Assembly (NCBI RefSeq): GCF_003993775.1
Contig: NZ_RJRZ01000001.1
Span: 1-64,000, forward strand
Origin: Frigidibacter oleivorans
GTDB lineage: Bacteria; Pseudomonadota; Alphaproteobacteria; Rhodobacterales; Rhodobacteraceae
Length of the DNA: 64,000 nucleotides
Direction: 5' to 3'
Shown piece by piece: positions 40,748-50,806 of the stretch; within the stretch, counting starts at the first letter, position 1; every line of letters starts with the position of its first letter. Position numbers and translations under genes: made by a program. Under the pieces are notes generated by a model. It ran no database searches. It had not been told where the DNA came from and saw nothing but the letters and a program-made list of their open reading frames with translations.

Positions 40748-41788
40748 TCAATAGGGCATCGGATGGGCGCGGTGGATGCGTCCGATCGCCGTCAGCAGTT
40801 CCGGCGCCAGCACCAGATCCGCCGCGCCGATGGCGGTGCGCAGCTGCGCCTCGCTGGTCGCGCCGAGGATCGGGATCACCGGGAAGGGCCGCGTCAGGAT
40901 CCAGGCGATGGCCATCTGCGCCGGATCCATCCCCTGCACTCGCGCCAGATCGACATAGGCGGCGATGGCATCCCAGACCCGCGGCGCGATCCGCCCGCCC
41001 AGATCCGGCGTGCGCGACCGGCGCGAGCCTTCGGGCGTGACATCGGGGGCGTATTTGCCGGTCAGCAACCCCGCCGCCAGCGGCGAATAGGCCAAGAGCG
41101 TCACATCCTCGTTCACCGCGAGTTCCGCCAGATCGCTGTCGAAATAGCGGCAGAGCAGCGAATATTCGTTCTGGACCGAGGCGGCGCGCGGCCCTGCCCC
41201 GGCTTCGGCCAGACGCAGCCATTCCGCCATGCCCCAGACGGTTTCATTCGACAGGCCGAAGGCGCGGATCCGGCCCTCCGTCACCAGATCGGCCAGCGTG
41301 CCGAGGCAATCCTGCATGTGCTGCAGCGTTTCGGCCCGGTCCTGCTGCGAGGGGTCGTAGTCCCAGATCTGGCGGAAGTGATAGCTGCCGCGGTTCGGCC
41401 AGTGGAACTGGTAGAGGTCGACATGGTCGGTGTTCAGCCGGCGCAGCGACGCCTCCAGCGCGCGGCGGATCGAGGCGGGGGTGATCGGCTCGCCGTCCCG
41501 CGCCTTGCCGCCCTTGCCGGCCATCTTCGTGGCCAGCACCACCTCGGACCGGCGACCGGTCTTGCGGAACCACGAGCCGATGATCTCTTCCGTGCGGCCG
41601 ATGGTTTCCACCGCGACCGGGTTGACCGGATACATTTCGGCCGTGTCCCAGAAGTCGATGCCGTGATCCAGCGCCATATCCATCTGGACGTGACCCTCGG
41701 CCTCGCTGTTCTGCGTGCCCCAGGTCATCGTGCCGAGGCAGAGGACGGATACGGAAATGCCGGTCTGGCCGAGCGTGGTGCGGTTCAT
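40748..41788 (-). CDS. Aldo/keto reductase (Tas/YeaE-like)
   Basis: A 346-residue NADPH-dependent oxidoreductase. The tetrad is visible: Asp48 and Tyr53 (FWDTAEMY), Lys88 (VLATKMAG), His129 (YQFHW). It has the Tas-type length with an additional loop before SYHFRQIW. Substrate is unknown. ATG 41788 gives the usual N-terminus; upstream frame continues through a 16-bp tandem repeat and is not coding. The divergent metG gene starts 255 nt away. Confidence 0.88.
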   Translation of the reverse strand: MNRTTLGQTGISVSVLCLGTMTWGTQNSEAEGHVQMDMALDHGIDFWDTAEMYPVNPVAVETIGRTEEIIGSWFRKTGRRSEVVLATKMAGKGGKARDGEPITPASIRRALEASLRRLNTDHVDLYQFHWPNRGSYHFRQIWDYDPSQQDRAETLQHMQDCLGTLADLVTEGRIRAFGLSNETVWGMAEWLRLAEAGAGPRAASVQNEYSLLCRYFDSDLAELAVNEDVTLLAYSPLAAGLLTGKYAPDVTPEGSRRSRTPDLGGRIAPRVWDAIAAYVDLARVQGMDPAQMAIAWILTRPFPVIPILGATSEAQLRTAIGAADLVLAPELLTAIGRIHRAHPMPY

Positions 41789-41810
41789 CGGGGGCCTCTG
41801 GATCGGGAAG

Positions 41811-41849
41811 GTCGGGTTCGGGACGGGTCGGGTTCGGGATGGGTCGGGG
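41811..41849. repeat. 16-bp tandem repeat between AKR and metG
   Basis: GTCGGGTTCGGGACGG (41811-41826) is followed by GTCGGGTTCGGGATGG (41827-41842) and a partial third copy GTCGGGG (41843-41849). The two full units differ at one base. It lies in the divergent 254-bp region between the aldo/keto reductase and metG. No homology to a known element is claimed; replication slippage in G-rich DNA is one explanation. Confidence 0.75.
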
Positions 41850-42042
41850 CACCCTAACGGCCCGGGCGGCGACGGCAAGATGCCGCGCCGCGACCCCGGT
41901 CACCGCCGGGCAACGTTGCCTTCGGGGCGCGCGCGCCCGCCGTCCCCGATCCGGCCGGCCCGCCGCCCCGAATTCCGCAAGGCTCTGGCCCTCGGGGCGC
42001 AGGGGCTGTAAATCGGCGCCCGGACCCCTGGAACAGGCGCGC

Positions 42043-43761
42043 ATGGCACGGATTCTCATCACCTCGGCACTGCCCTACATCAACGGCATCAAGCATCTGG
42101 GAAATCTCGTCGGCTCGCAGCTGCCCGCCGACCTGTACGCCCGCTACATGCGTGCCCGCGGGCATGAGGTGATGTTCATCTGCGCGACCGACGAACATGG
42201 CACCCCCGCCGAGCTTGCCGCCGCCAAGACGGGCGAGCCGGTCGATGTCTATTGCGCGCGGATGCACGAGGTTCAGGCCGATCTGGCGCGCGGGTTCCGG
42301 CTGTCCTTCGACCATTACGGCCGGTCCTCCAGCCCGCGCAACCATCGCCTGACCCAGCATTTCGCCGGCCGGCTGGCCGAGAACGGCTTCATCGAGGAAG
42401 TGACCGAACAGCAGGTCTATTCCGTGGCCGACGGCCGCTTCCTGCCCGACCGCTATATCGAGGGCACCTGCCCGAACTGCGGCTATGACCGCGCCCGGGG
42501 CGACCAGTGCGAGAACTGCACCAAGCAGCTCGACCCCACCGACCTGATCAACCCGCGCTCGGCCATCTCGGGCTCCACCGATCTCGAGGTGCGCGAGACC
42601 AAGCACCTCTATCTGAAGCAGCGCGCGCTGAAGGACGAGATCGACGCCTGGATCGACCGCCAGACCGACTGGCCGGTGCTGACGACCTCGATCGCGAAGA
42701 AATGGCTGCATGACGGCGACGGGTTGCAGGACCGCGGCATCACCCGCGACCTGCACTGGGGCGTGCCGGTGAAGAAGGGCGATCAGGACTGGCCGGGGAT
42801 GGAGGGCAAGGTCTTCTACGTCTGGTTCGACGCGCCCATCGAATATATCGCCGCCACCGCCGAATGGGCCGATGCGAACGGCAAGACCGATGCCGACTGG
42901 GAACGCTGGTGGCGCACCGACAAGGGCGCGGCAGACGTGCGCTATGTGCAGTTCATGGGCAAGGACAACGTGCCCTTCCACACGCTCAGCTTCCCCGCGA
43001 CGATCATGGGCTCGCGCGAGCCCTGGAAGCTGGTCGATTACATCAAGTCTTTCAACTACCTCAACTATGACGGCGGCCAGTTCTCGACCAGCCAGGGCCG
43101 GGGCGTGTTCATGGACATGGCGCTGTCGATCCTGCCGCCGGACTACTGGCGCTGGTGGCTGCTGAGCCACGCGCCCGAAAGCAGCGACAGCGAATTCACC
43201 TGGGAGAATTTCCAGGCGAGCGTGAACAAGGATCTGGCCGATGTGCTGGGGAATTTCGTCAGCCGCATCACCAAGTTCTGCCGGTCGAAATTCGGCGAGA
43301 CGGTGCCCGCGGGCGGCAGCCCCGGCGCGCGCGAGGCGGCGCTGGTGGCGGAACTGGCCGGCCGCATCCGCGCCTATGACGGCTTCATGCAGGCGATGGA
43401 GGTCCGCAAGGCCGCGAACGAACTGCGCGCGATCTGGGTGATCGGCAACGAGTACCTGCAGGAGGCGGCCCCCTGGACGACCTTCAAGACCGATCCCGAC
43501 GCCGCCGCCGCGCAGGTGCGCACCGGCCTTGCCATGATCCGGCTGTTCGCGATCCTGTCGCGTCCCTTCATCCCCGATGCCGCGGCCGAGATGATGCGCG
43601 CGATGCACAGCGACGACTGGTCTTGGCCCGAAGACGTGCAGGGCTGCCTGAACGCGCTGCAGCCGGGCCAGCCCTTCGAGGTGCCGGACAACCTGTTCCG
43701 CAAGATCGCGGACGAGGAACGCGAGGACTGGCAGAAGCGGTTCTCGGGCATCCGCGCCTGA
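42043..43761 (+). CDS. metG: Methionyl-tRNA synthetase
   Basis: A 572-residue class I synthetase charging tRNA-Met. HIGH equivalent HLGN at 18-21 (INGIKHLGN). A zinc knuckle has Cys143, Cys146, Cys156 and Cys159 ([17 protein letters not shown]). The KMSKS loop is replaced by FSTSQ near 347-351, a variant known in a subset of MetRS. The anticodon domain is C-terminal. The EMAPII-like tail is absent. ATG 42043 lies about 35 nt after a TGTAAAT box that may be a -10. The AKR gene is divergent. Confidence 0.95.
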   Translation: MARILITSALPYINGIKHLGNLVGSQLPADLYARYMRARGHEVMFICATDEHGTPAELAAAKTGEPVDVYCARMHEVQADLARGFRLSFDHYGRSSSPRNHRLTQHFAGRLAENGFIEEVTEQQVYSVADGRFLPDRYIEGTCPNCGYDRARGDQCENCTKQLDPTDLINPRSAISGSTDLEVRETKHLYLKQRALKDEIDAWIDRQTDWPVLTTSIAKKWLHDGDGLQDRGITRDLHWGVPVKKGDQDWPGMEGKVFYVWFDAPIEYIAATAEWADANGKTDADWERWWRTDKGAADVRYVQFMGKDNVPFHTLSFPATIMGSREPWKLVDYIKSFNYLNYDGGQFSTSQGRGVFMDMALSILPPDYWRWWLLSHAPESSDSEFTWENFQASVNKDLADVLGNFVSRITKFCRSKFGETVPAGGSPGAREAALVAELAGRIRAYDGFMQAMEVRKAANELRAIWVIGNEYLQEAAPWTTFKTDPDAAAAQVRTGLAMIRLFAILSRPFIPDAAAEMMRAMHSDDWSWPEDVQGCLNALQPGQPFEVPDNLFRKIADEEREDWQKRFSGIRA

Positions 43762-43804
43762 CGGCCCGGAGCGGCGGACAGACGCGGCGAACGGGCGGGT
43801 CGGA

Positions 43805-44473
43805 TCAGACCAGATCCACCTGCCCCTGCGTCCCCAGCACGAAGATCGCGACCGCGACGTAGAAGATCACGCTCGCGGTCAGCACGAAGACATGCCAGAT
43901 CGTGTTGTGGAAGGGCATCGCCTCGTAGAGGTAGAAGATCACCCCGACCGTATAGACGATGCCGCCCGCCACGATCAGCGCCAGCACCGCCACCGGCAGC
44001 GCGGCCAGCATGCCCCAGCCGGCGACGAGCCCCGCCCAGCCCATGCAGAGGTACAGCGCCAGCGCGGCCCAGCGGAACCGCTGCGGCGAGACCAGCTTCA
44101 GCCCCGTCCCGGCCAGCGCCGCCCCCCACAGCCCCGCCAGCAGGTAGCCCTGCCCGCTGAGCAGCGTGAAGGGCGTGTAGGTGCCCGCGATCTTGCAGTA
44201 GATCGCCGAATGGTCCAGCCGGCGCAGGACCCCCTTCCACGCGGCGAAGGGCACCATGTGGTAGAGCGCGGAACACAGGATCATCCCGATCAGCGTGACG
44301 CCGTAGATCGTGGTCGCCACCACTGCGGTCACGTCGCCGCGCAGCACGATGGTCAGTGCGATCAGCACCGGCACCGCCATGGCGGCGGCGGTCAGGCCGG
44401 ACACATGCACGATGGCGTCGCTCAGGCGTTCGGCGCGGCTGTAGGCGGGGCGAAGGATGCGCGTCAGGGTCAT
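43805..44473 (-). CDS. Hemolysin III / TrhA-family membrane protein (PAQR fold)
   Basis: A 222-residue seven-helix protein of the PAQR/hemolysin III family. The conserved motifs are SALYHM, RRLDHSAIYCKIAGTYTPF and FHNTIWHVFVL with the His/Asp metal set. In E. coli TrhA affects membrane energetics; hydrolase-like activity is proposed for the fold. Start ATG 44473; a GTG six codons upstream is possible. Nothing in the neighbours explains its role. Confidence 0.88.
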   Translation of the reverse strand: MTLTRILRPAYSRAERLSDAIVHVSGLTAAAMAVPVLIALTIVLRGDVTAVVATTIYGVTLIGMILCSALYHMVPFAAWKGVLRRLDHSAIYCKIAGTYTPFTLLSGQGYLLAGLWGAALAGTGLKLVSPQRFRWAALALYLCMGWAGLVAGWGMLAALPVAVLALIVAGGIVYTVGVIFYLYEAMPFHNTIWHVFVLTASVIFYVAVAIFVLGTQGQVDLV

Positions 44474-44564
44474 GTCCCCAAGGTAGTCCACAAGGCGGCT
44501 TCTGGAAACGGCCGTGCTGCCGCAGGCCGCTCACAGCGGCGCGAGTGCCGACATTCCGGGCAGG

Positions 44565-45212
44565 TCAGCCGCCGAGCGATGCGCCGATGCCCTGCCCCGC
44601 CACCAGCGCGAGCCAGGCCAGCACCCCGAAATAGGCGATGGTCAGCCCGTTGAAGGCCCAGCCCGCCAGCACCGTCAGCCCGTCGCGCTGCATCATGCCC
44701 AGAGACAGCAGCAGCACAGCCACGCCCGGCAGCGTGTTCGAGAAGGGAACGAAGCCCAGGGGCGCCATCAGCAGGATGCCGGCCAGCATCAGCATCAGCC
44801 CGTTCACGCGCGGCATCACCGGCCCGTCCGTCAGCCCGCCGAGCCGCGGCTTCACCCAGCCCTCGACCCGGCCCGCCAGTCGCGCACCGCGTTCCAGCGC
44901 GCCGCGCAGCTTGTCGGCCGGCATCTCGCGGTCCAGCACCCGTCGCGGCAGCCAGGGCATCCGGTTCAGCGTGATCGCCACCGCCGCCAGCACGATGGCA
45001 AGGCCGAACACGGTGGAGACGCCCGGGATCGACACCGGGATCAGGAAGGGCAGCGAGGCGATGCCGCACAAAAGCAGCAGCCCCTGTTCGCCGATCTGCG
45101 CGATCAGGCCGCGCAGGGTGATGCTGTCGCCCTCGATCCGGCCGATCGTGTCGCGCAGGGCCGCCGAGAAGGACTGTTCGGTATCCGCGAAGCGGGGTGC
45201 GCCGTCTTGCAT
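44565..45212 (-). CDS. ExoD-family exopolysaccharide-related membrane protein
   Basis: A 215-residue protein of the ExoD family (PF06055). About four hydrophobic helices sit in the second half; the family core ITLRGLIAQIGEQGLLLLCGIASLPFLIP and VNGLMLMLAGILLMAPLGF is clear. In Sinorhizobium, ExoD influences succinoglycan production and alkaline tolerance; no exo genes are nearby. Start ATG 45212 was taken because the family N-terminus begins there. The divergent secreted-protein gene begins at 45493. Confidence 0.82.
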   Translation of the reverse strand: MQDGAPRFADTEQSFSAALRDTIGRIEGDSITLRGLIAQIGEQGLLLLCGIASLPFLIPVSIPGVSTVFGLAIVLAAVAITLNRMPWLPRRVLDREMPADKLRGALERGARLAGRVEGWVKPRLGGLTDGPVMPRVNGLMLMLAGILLMAPLGFVPFSNTLPGVAVLLLSLGMMQRDGLTVLAGWAFNGLTIAYFGVLAWLALVAGQGIGASLGG

Positions 45213-45381
45213 GGGGATCGTCACCTTCTGCCCGTCCCCGCGGCCAGACATCCGGCCGGCGGGACGCGGGCATCTTCGCATGCCGCGTCGCGGCGAGGCA
45301 AGCAGATCGCCCTTCGCATCGCGCCCACATCTTCGGCGCATCCGGCGGTTGCGCATCGCGGGGCGAAAGACATTATCAAGA

Positions 45382-45410
45382 TTGAATGCGTTACGCTTTT
45401 CGTACCTTAT
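45382..45410 (+). promoter_or_regulatory. Candidate promoter of the small secreted protein
   Basis: TTGAAT (45382-45387), 17-nt spacer, CCTTAT (45405-45410), in an AT-rich island between divergent genes. About 75 nt of leader follow before ATG 45493. The -10 is weak and this is only a best candidate. Confidence 0.3.
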
Positions 45411-45492
45411 CCGGTTTGCCTTGCACAGGGCGAGGCACAATGTCATCCGGCGCGGCCATTCCGGTCGCTGCGTGCAGTTTTTGGGGGACTTC

Positions 45493-45816
45493 ATGAAGCG
45501 CAGGCTTCTGTCGCTGGCCTTGGCCGGCACCTTCCTGGCGGTCGGCACCGCCCAGGCGGAGGATCTGGACTTTCACATCATCAACCAATCGTCGTCGAAC
45601 CTGCTAGCCTTCTACACCTCGCCGGTCGGCGTCGACTCGTGGGAGGAGAACGTCTTCGAAGGCGGATACCTGCCGCCCGGATACGAGATCCAGGTCGTCG
45701 TCGCCGATGGCCGCAGCCAATGCGACTATGACCTGAGGTTCGAGTTCGAGGATGGCTCGGTGCTGGAGGACAGCGGCGACATCTGCGAGATGGCCTCCTA
45801 TACCCTGTCCGACTGA
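45493..45816 (+). CDS. Small secreted beta-rich protein of unknown function
   Basis: A 107-residue exported protein. A 22-residue signal peptide (MKRRLLSLALAGTFLAVGTAQA) is followed by an 85-residue mature domain with two cysteines, Cys77 and Cys98, probably a disulfide, and alternating aromatic/polar strands (FHIINQSSSN, FYTSPVGVD, GYLPPGYEIQVVV). Similar short secreted proteins are common in Rhodobacteraceae and some are misannotated as argininosuccinate lyase; I assign no function. Start ATG 45493 follows TTGGGGGACTTC. Confidence 0.8.
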   Translation: MKRRLLSLALAGTFLAVGTAQAEDLDFHIINQSSSNLLAFYTSPVGVDSWEENVFEGGYLPPGYEIQVVVADGRSQCDYDLRFEFEDGSVLEDSGDICEMASYTLSD

Positions 45817-45881
45817 CGGCCGGAGGTCGACCGCCGGTGCGGGGCGCGGCTAGACCCGGCCGCCCCGGACCGGCGGCACCC

Positions 45882-46922
45882 TCAGCCCAGCAGATGCACG
45901 CCGAGCGTGACGAAGACGGCAAGGAACAGCGTCTCGGCCAGAACCAGCGCCACCGCGCCGCCACCTACGTCCAGCATCCGCGCGAGCGAGGTCTTGATGC
46001 CGACGCCCGCGATCGCCACCAGCAACGACCACCGGCTCAGCATCTCGGCGGCATGGGCGACGGCCGACGGAATCAGGCCCAGCGAATTCGCGACGGCCAG
46101 CAGCAGGAAGGCCAGAACGAAGCCCGGCAGCAGCGGCGGCGCCTCGCCCGTCCCGCCGGCGGCGCCCTGTCCCGCAAGACCCGCGACCCGCAGCCCGAGC
46201 GACAGGGCCAGGACCACCGGCGCCAGCATCGACACGCGGATCAACTTGACCAGCGTTGCCGTCTCGCCCACCTCGGGGCTGACGGAAAAGCCCGCGCCGA
46301 CCACCTGCGCCACGTCATGGATCGTTCCCCCCAGAAACACCCCGGATTCGCGCGGCGTCATGCCCACCAGCGCCGCCAGCGGCGGGTAGGCGACCATCGC
46401 CACCGTCGACAGCACGGTGACCGACATCACGGTAAAGGCGAGGTTGCGCTCTGACGCCGCGGTCTTCGGCAGCACGGCGGCAATCGCCATTGCGGCAGAG
46501 GCGCCGCAGATCGCCACCGCCCCGCCGGTCAGCAGCGCCAGCCGCCAGCCGCGGCCGATGACCCGCGCCGCCACCAGCCCGAAGCCCACCGTCGCCGCCA
46601 CACCGCCCGCGATCAGCGCGATCATCGGCCCGCCCAGATCCGCCAGCATCTGCGCCGAGACCCGCGCCCCCAGCAGCGCCACGCCCAGGCGCAACACCAC
46701 GCGGCCCGCGACCTCGACCCCCGGCGCGGTGCGGGTGCCGGCCTCGGCAAGGAAATTGAGCGCAAGCCCCAGCAGCAGCGCCATCAGCATCGCCGGCGCG
46801 CCGTAATGTTCGGACAGGAACTGCGCGGTGATCGCGACCAGCCCGCAGACCGCGAGCCCGGGGAACAGCGCACGCGCCGTCCCGGCGGCGGTCGGCGCGC
46901 CGGAACCCGCGCGCCCGGCCAT
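45882..46922 (-). CDS. YeiH/UPF0324 family putative sulfate/anion exporter
   Basis: A 346-residue membrane protein with about 10-11 helices of the YeiH/UPF0324 family. Landmark segments are LRLGVALLGARVS, GGAVAICGASAAMAIAAVLP, and FLGGTIHDVAQVVGAGFS. Members are annotated as sulfate or sulfite exporters; evidence in this window is limited to similarity. Start ATG 46922 is 2 nt after the gatB stop, so it is translated from the gatB message. Confidence 0.82.
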   Translation of the reverse strand: MAGRAGSGAPTAAGTARALFPGLAVCGLVAITAQFLSEHYGAPAMLMALLLGLALNFLAEAGTRTAPGVEVAGRVVLRLGVALLGARVSAQMLADLGGPMIALIAGGVAATVGFGLVAARVIGRGWRLALLTGGAVAICGASAAMAIAAVLPKTAASERNLAFTVMSVTVLSTVAMVAYPPLAALVGMTPRESGVFLGGTIHDVAQVVGAGFSVSPEVGETATLVKLIRVSMLAPVVLALSLGLRVAGLAGQGAAGGTGEAPPLLPGFVLAFLLLAVANSLGLIPSAVAHAAEMLSRWSLLVAIAGVGIKTSLARMLDVGGGAVALVLAETLFLAVFVTLGVHLLG

Positions 46923-46924
46923 GC

Positions 46925-48436
46925 CTACAGCCCCAGCTTCCGCGACACCATCGCGTTGACGACCGCCGGATCGGCCTTGCCGCCGGTGGCCTTCAGCACC
47001 TGCCCGGTGAACCAGCCCGCGAGCTTGGCATTGACCTTGGCCTTTTCCACCTGCGCCGGGTTGGCGGCGATCAGCTCGTCCAGCGCCGTCTCGATGGCAC
47101 CGGTATCGGTCACGGCCTTCATGCCCCGCGCGGCCGCCACCTCGGCCGGGTCGCCGCCCTCGGTCCACAGGATCTCGAACAGGTCCTTGGCCATCTTGCC
47201 GGTGATCTCGCCCCCGGCCAGCAGGTCGAGCATCCCGCCCAGCTGGCCCGCCGTCACCGGGCTGTCGCCGATCGCCAGACCCTCGCGGTTCAGCCGCCCG
47301 AACAGTTCGTTGATGACCCAGTTCGCGGCGATCTTGCCGTCGCGGCCCTCGGCCACCGCCTCGAAGAAGGCGGCATTCTCCTTCTCGGCGGTCAGCACCG
47401 AGGCGTCATAATCGGTCAGGCCGAAATCGGCCATGTAGCGCGCCTTGCGGGCATCGGGCAGTTCCGGCATCGAGGCGGCGATGTCATCGACCCACTCTTG
47501 CTCGATCTCCAGCGGCAGGAGGTCGGGATCGGGGAAATAGCGGTAGTCGTGCGCCTCTTCCTTCGACCGCATCGAGCGGGTCTCGCCCCGGTCCGGATCG
47601 TAAAGCCGGGTTTCCTGCACGATGGCGCCGCCATCCTCCAGGATCGCGATCTGGCGACGGGCCTCATAGTCGATGGCGGCCTGGATGAAGCGCAGCGAGT
47701 TCATGTTCTTGATCTCGCAGCGCGTGCCCAGATGGCCGAAATCGCCGGTCTCGATGAAGCGTTCATAGGCGCCGGGACGGCAGACCGAGACGTTCACGTC
47801 GGCGCGCAGGTTGCCGTTCTGCATGTTGCCGTCGCAGGTCCCCAGATAGCGCAGGATCTGCCGCAGCTTGGCGACATAGGCCGCCGCCTCCTCGGGGCCG
47901 CGCAGGTCGGGGCGGCTGACGATCTCCATCAGCGCGACGCCGGTGCGGTTGAAATCGACGAAGGACATCGACGGGTCCATGTCGTGGATCGACTTGCCCG
48001 CATCCTGTTCCAGATGAATGCGTTCGATCCGCACGCGCCGGGCAACGCCGGGCGACATCTCGACGATCACCTCGCCCTCGCCGACGATGGGGTGATACAG
48101 CTGGCTGATCTGATAGCCCTGCGGCAGGTCGGGGTAGAAATAGTTCTTGCGGTCGAAGGCCGAGCGCAGGTTGATCGCGGCCTTCAGCCCCAGCCCGGTG
48201 CGCACCGCCTGCGCCACGCAGAATTCGTTGATGACCGGCAGCATCCCCGGCATCGCGGCATCGACGAAGGCGACATTCGCGTTCGGTTCCGCGCCGAAGG
48301 TGGTGGACGCGCCCGAGAACAGCTTGGCGTTCGAGGCGACCTGCGCATGGATCTCCATCCCGATCACCAGTTCCCAGTCGGCCTTGGCGCCGGCGATTAC
48401 CTTGGGGGCGGGCGGGGTGAAGGTCAGGTCGAGCAT
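46925..48436 (-). CDS. gatB: Aspartyl/glutamyl-tRNA amidotransferase subunit B
   Basis: A 503-residue amidotransferase subunit that, with GatA and GatC, converts Glu-tRNA-Gln or Asp-tRNA-Asn to the amide form. The cradle domain starts with [18 protein letters not shown] and contains [23 protein letters not shown]. The C-terminal tail domain is YqeY-like (about 350-503). GAGGCACGG precedes ATG 48436. gatA and gatC are not in the window, so gatB is unlinked, as in several alphaproteobacteria. A non-essential anion-exporter gene is fused to its transcript. Confidence 0.95.
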   Translation of the reverse strand: MLDLTFTPPAPKVIAGAKADWELVIGMEIHAQVASNAKLFSGASTTFGAEPNANVAFVDAAMPGMLPVINEFCVAQAVRTGLGLKAAINLRSAFDRKNYFYPDLPQGYQISQLYHPIVGEGEVIVEMSPGVARRVRIERIHLEQDAGKSIHDMDPSMSFVDFNRTGVALMEIVSRPDLRGPEEAAAYVAKLRQILRYLGTCDGNMQNGNLRADVNVSVCRPGAYERFIETGDFGHLGTRCEIKNMNSLRFIQAAIDYEARRQIAILEDGGAIVQETRLYDPDRGETRSMRSKEEAHDYRYFPDPDLLPLEIEQEWVDDIAASMPELPDARKARYMADFGLTDYDASVLTAEKENAAFFEAVAEGRDGKIAANWVINELFGRLNREGLAIGDSPVTAGQLGGMLDLLAGGEITGKMAKDLFEILWTEGGDPAEVAAARGMKAVTDTGAIETALDELIAANPAQVEKAKVNAKLAGWFTGQVLKATGGKADPAVVNAMVSRKLGL

Positions 48437-48721
48437 CCGTGCCTCGTGCAGCTGGTCCCGGCGTATCCGGGCAACGTCTTCTCTTACGGCGATGGCCCTT
48501 GGGGGGCAAGGGCGGCGCCCTGCCCGGCCCTTCGCACCGGACCTTGACGCCCGGTTTCCCCGGCTGCGGCGAATTTTCGCGAATCGGCGAAATCTCGCCG
48601 CCCCCGGCCCGTTCCGGCAGGGTCCCGCCTAGGCGGAAAGGCGCGAATTGTGTGCGGGTGCGGCGTCAGGCAGAAGGCCCGGCGCCGGGCATGAGGGGTC
48701 CGGTGCCTTCGATCGGGACCA

Positions 48722-49354
48722 ATGAACAGCTTCGCTTTCCGTCACTCGCCCGCGCTTCGCCGCGTCCTTACCATCTGCGGCGTGGCCATGCTCGCCGCCT
48801 GCGTGCAACCCGGCGACGGCGATGCCGTCACCCCCGCGATGCGGTGGGATCACCGCCCCGAGGCGCTGCACTGGACGCAATCGACGCTTGCGGCGCTGGA
48901 CACGGACGGTGCGGTTCTGGCGACCACGGTGCCCGCCGATATCGACACCTTCTGCCCCGGCTATGTCGAGGCGGGGCTGGAGGAACGGCAGGCCTTCTGG
49001 TCGGGCCTCTTCTCGGCACTGGCCAAGCATGAAAGCACCTGGAACCCCGCGGCCTCGGGCGGCGGCGGCAAGTGGCTGGGCCTGCTGCAGATTGCCCCCG
49101 GCACGGCGCGGGCCTACAACTGCGATGCCACGACCGCGGCGGCGCTGAAGGACGGCGCGGAAAACCTGGAATGCGCGGTGAAGATCGCCGCGCGGCAGGT
49201 CGGGCGCGACCGGGCCATCGTGTCGAACGGCCAGCCCGGCTGGGAAGGTCTGGCCCGGGACTGGGCGCCGATGCGCTCGTCCTCGAAGGTGGCCGAAATG
49301 GCGGCCTGGACCCGCGCGCAGCCCTATTGCCGGCCGAAGGGCAGCAAGGCCTGA
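48722..49354 (+). CDS. Lytic transglycosylase (SLT) lipoprotein
   Basis: A 210-residue lipoprotein with lipobox LAAC (Cys27). The SLT fold has catalytic Glu104 in KHESTWNP, then the glycine-rich GGKWLGLLQIAPGTARAY. It would cleave peptidoglycan glycan strands with 1,6-anhydromuramic acid formation. Ends with two cysteines (Cys143, Cys203) that may pair. ATG 48722 follows GGGACCA; spacing is short. A strong terminator follows the gene. Confidence 0.85.
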   Translation: MNSFAFRHSPALRRVLTICGVAMLAACVQPGDGDAVTPAMRWDHRPEALHWTQSTLAALDTDGAVLATTVPADIDTFCPGYVEAGLEERQAFWSGLFSALAKHESTWNPAASGGGGKWLGLLQIAPGTARAYNCDATTAAALKDGAENLECAVKIAARQVGRDRAIVSNGQPGWEGLARDWAPMRSSSKVAEMAAWTRAQPYCRPKGSKA

Positions 49355-49378
49355 CCAGAGGCCGCACATCGGAACAGC

Positions 49379-49402
49379 AAAGGGGCCCGCGGGCCCCTTT
49401 TT
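49379..49402. terminator. Bidirectional intrinsic terminator
   Basis: AAAGGGGCCC then GGGCCCCTTTTT, a perfect GC stem flanked by an A-run on the left and a T-run on the right. It lies between the transglycosylase gene and the convergent acyltransferase gene and can end both transcripts. This is the clearest terminator in the window. Confidence 0.85.
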
Positions 49403-49431
49403 CGTATCCTTGCAGCGCGCGGCGGTTGCGG

Positions 49432-50313
49432 TCACCCCCGCGCGATGACCGCCCGGCGTTTCGGCAACAGCTTGCGCGTGGCGTCGATCATCGAGATGCC
49501 GGGGCCGTTGCGTTCGCCGAGCGCCAGGGTTTCGGCCTTCAGCATCTCGATCCCCTCGGCCGAGGTTTCGGGCAACCGCTCGGCCGGGATCGGCCGGCCC
49601 ACGGTGATCCGGTAGGGCTGGCGCGCCTTGTTCAGCGTCTCGTGGAACAGGGTGATGTCGCGCAGCGTCGGGTGGATCAGGTCGAACAGGTAGAACAGCG
49701 CCGAGTTGCGGGCGCGGATGTTCAGCGGAATCACCGGGATGTCGAACTTGCGGGCGATCATCGCTGCCGAGGGCATCCATTCGCGCTCATACAGCCGCAG
49801 GCCCCGGCGCTTGGCCAGCCGGCCCGAGGGGAAGATCACCCCCAGCCGCCCCCGCTCGATCGCGGTGCGGGTCAGGGCCATCGTCTCGCGCGTCTTGGCG
49901 AGCGTGCGCTTTTCCAGCCGCCATTCGACGGGCAGGATCAGGCTTTCCATCTGCGGCAGGATGCGCAGGATGTCGGAATTGGCGTAGATATACAGGTCCG
50001 GGCGGATCGCCTGCAGCACCGACCACAGGATGACGCCATCGGCGATCCCCGTGGGATGGTTCGCGACCACCATCGCCGGCCCGTTGCGAGGAATGTTGTC
50101 CAGCCCGCTGACCTGCACGTCGCGCGCGATGATCTGCGCGACCGTCGCCATGATCCGCTCGGTCGGCTCATGCTCGACCACCGTGCCGATGGCCAGCGTC
50201 TTCTGATAGCCGAGAAGCCGGGTCAGCGCATGCTTGGCCAGCGTATGATGCGGCCTCCCGGTGAACAGCCAGGGTGCGCGTTCGGCGATAAGCGGGTCGA
50301 CTTTGTCCTGCAT
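49432..50313 (-). CDS. 1-acylglycerol-3-phosphate acyltransferase-like lipid acyltransferase
   Basis: A 293-residue acyltransferase of the PlsC/OlsA-like superfamily. The catalytic block reads NHPTGIAD (85-92), so the spacing is H-x5-D rather than the usual H-x4-D. The FPSGRLAKRRG block II is intact, and motif III is around IPVIPLNIRARN. The substrate could be lysophosphatidic acid or a lyso-ornithine lipid. ATG 50313 fits the family start; the frame upstream continues without a start signal. It ends in the bidirectional terminator. Confidence 0.82.
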   Translation of the reverse strand: MQDKVDPLIAERAPWLFTGRPHHTLAKHALTRLLGYQKTLAIGTVVEHEPTERIMATVAQIIARDVQVSGLDNIPRNGPAMVVANHPTGIADGVILWSVLQAIRPDLYIYANSDILRILPQMESLILPVEWRLEKRTLAKTRETMALTRTAIERGRLGVIFPSGRLAKRRGLRLYEREWMPSAAMIARKFDIPVIPLNIRARNSALFYLFDLIHPTLRDITLFHETLNKARQPYRITVGRPIPAERLPETSAEGIEMLKAETLALGERNGPGISMIDATRKLLPKRRAVIARG

Positions 50314-50392
50314 GCTGCACTCCCAACACAGCGTCACAACAGGAATATGACACCGGAGTTCCGTGCGCCAGTGGGCGGGGCGTGGCCGGCTG

Positions 50393-50656
50393 TTATCGGC
50401 GGCCCGCTGCCGTATCTTCGCCGCAGACGGCGAGGAGCGCAAGATCCGCGGCCAGACGCCCGGTCAGGGCGCGGATCTGTGCCGCCGCGGCGACCGCGGC
50501 CAGCACCGCCACCGGCCAGAGGCCGCTGCGGGCGGCGCAGGCAAAAATAACCAGCGCCGCCCACAGCAAGAGGTATTGGCGCGACTTGGCAGCGCGCCGA
50601 CGTGTCGCCACGTCGAAGGTGAAAACCCCTGCGTCATCGGAAATGGCTTTGGTCAT
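50393..50656 (-). CDS. Small membrane protein of unknown function
   Basis: An 87-residue product with one long hydrophobic segment (about 30-60: YLLLWAALVIFACAARSGLWPVAVLAAVAAA) and a positively charged N-terminal half. No family is recognised. ATG 50656 or 50668 could be the start; neither has a strong Shine-Dalgarno. Being in frame and alone in the gap between two clear genes, it is a plausible but unproven gene. Confidence 0.45.
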   Translation of the reverse strand: MTKAISDDAGVFTFDVATRRRAAKSRQYLLLWAALVIFACAARSGLWPVAVLAAVAAAAQIRALTGRLAADLALLAVCGEDTAAGRR

Positions 50657-50806
50657 GGGCCGGATCATGGCGGAAAATGTGTCTCAATTGTGGCACGCCA
50701 CGATTCCGCCCATTTTCCGGAAACAGTGCCGCCCGCAACGGCCCACCGGCGCCGCGGCAGGGACGCCGGGGCGCCCCGGCGGCCGTTTTCGCACCATCCT
50801 CGCCGC

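Noticed and set aside
48544-48593. TTGACG -35-like box with TTTCGC-N6-GCGAAA inverted repeat before the transglycosylase gene
   Set aside because: No -10 element lies at an acceptable distance and the repeat arms are only 6 bp, so neither was strong enough to list as a feature.
50393-50668. Longer start (ATG 50668) for the small membrane protein
   Set aside because: Neither this nor 50656 has a strong Shine-Dalgarno; 50656 was kept as the shorter, more conservative choice.
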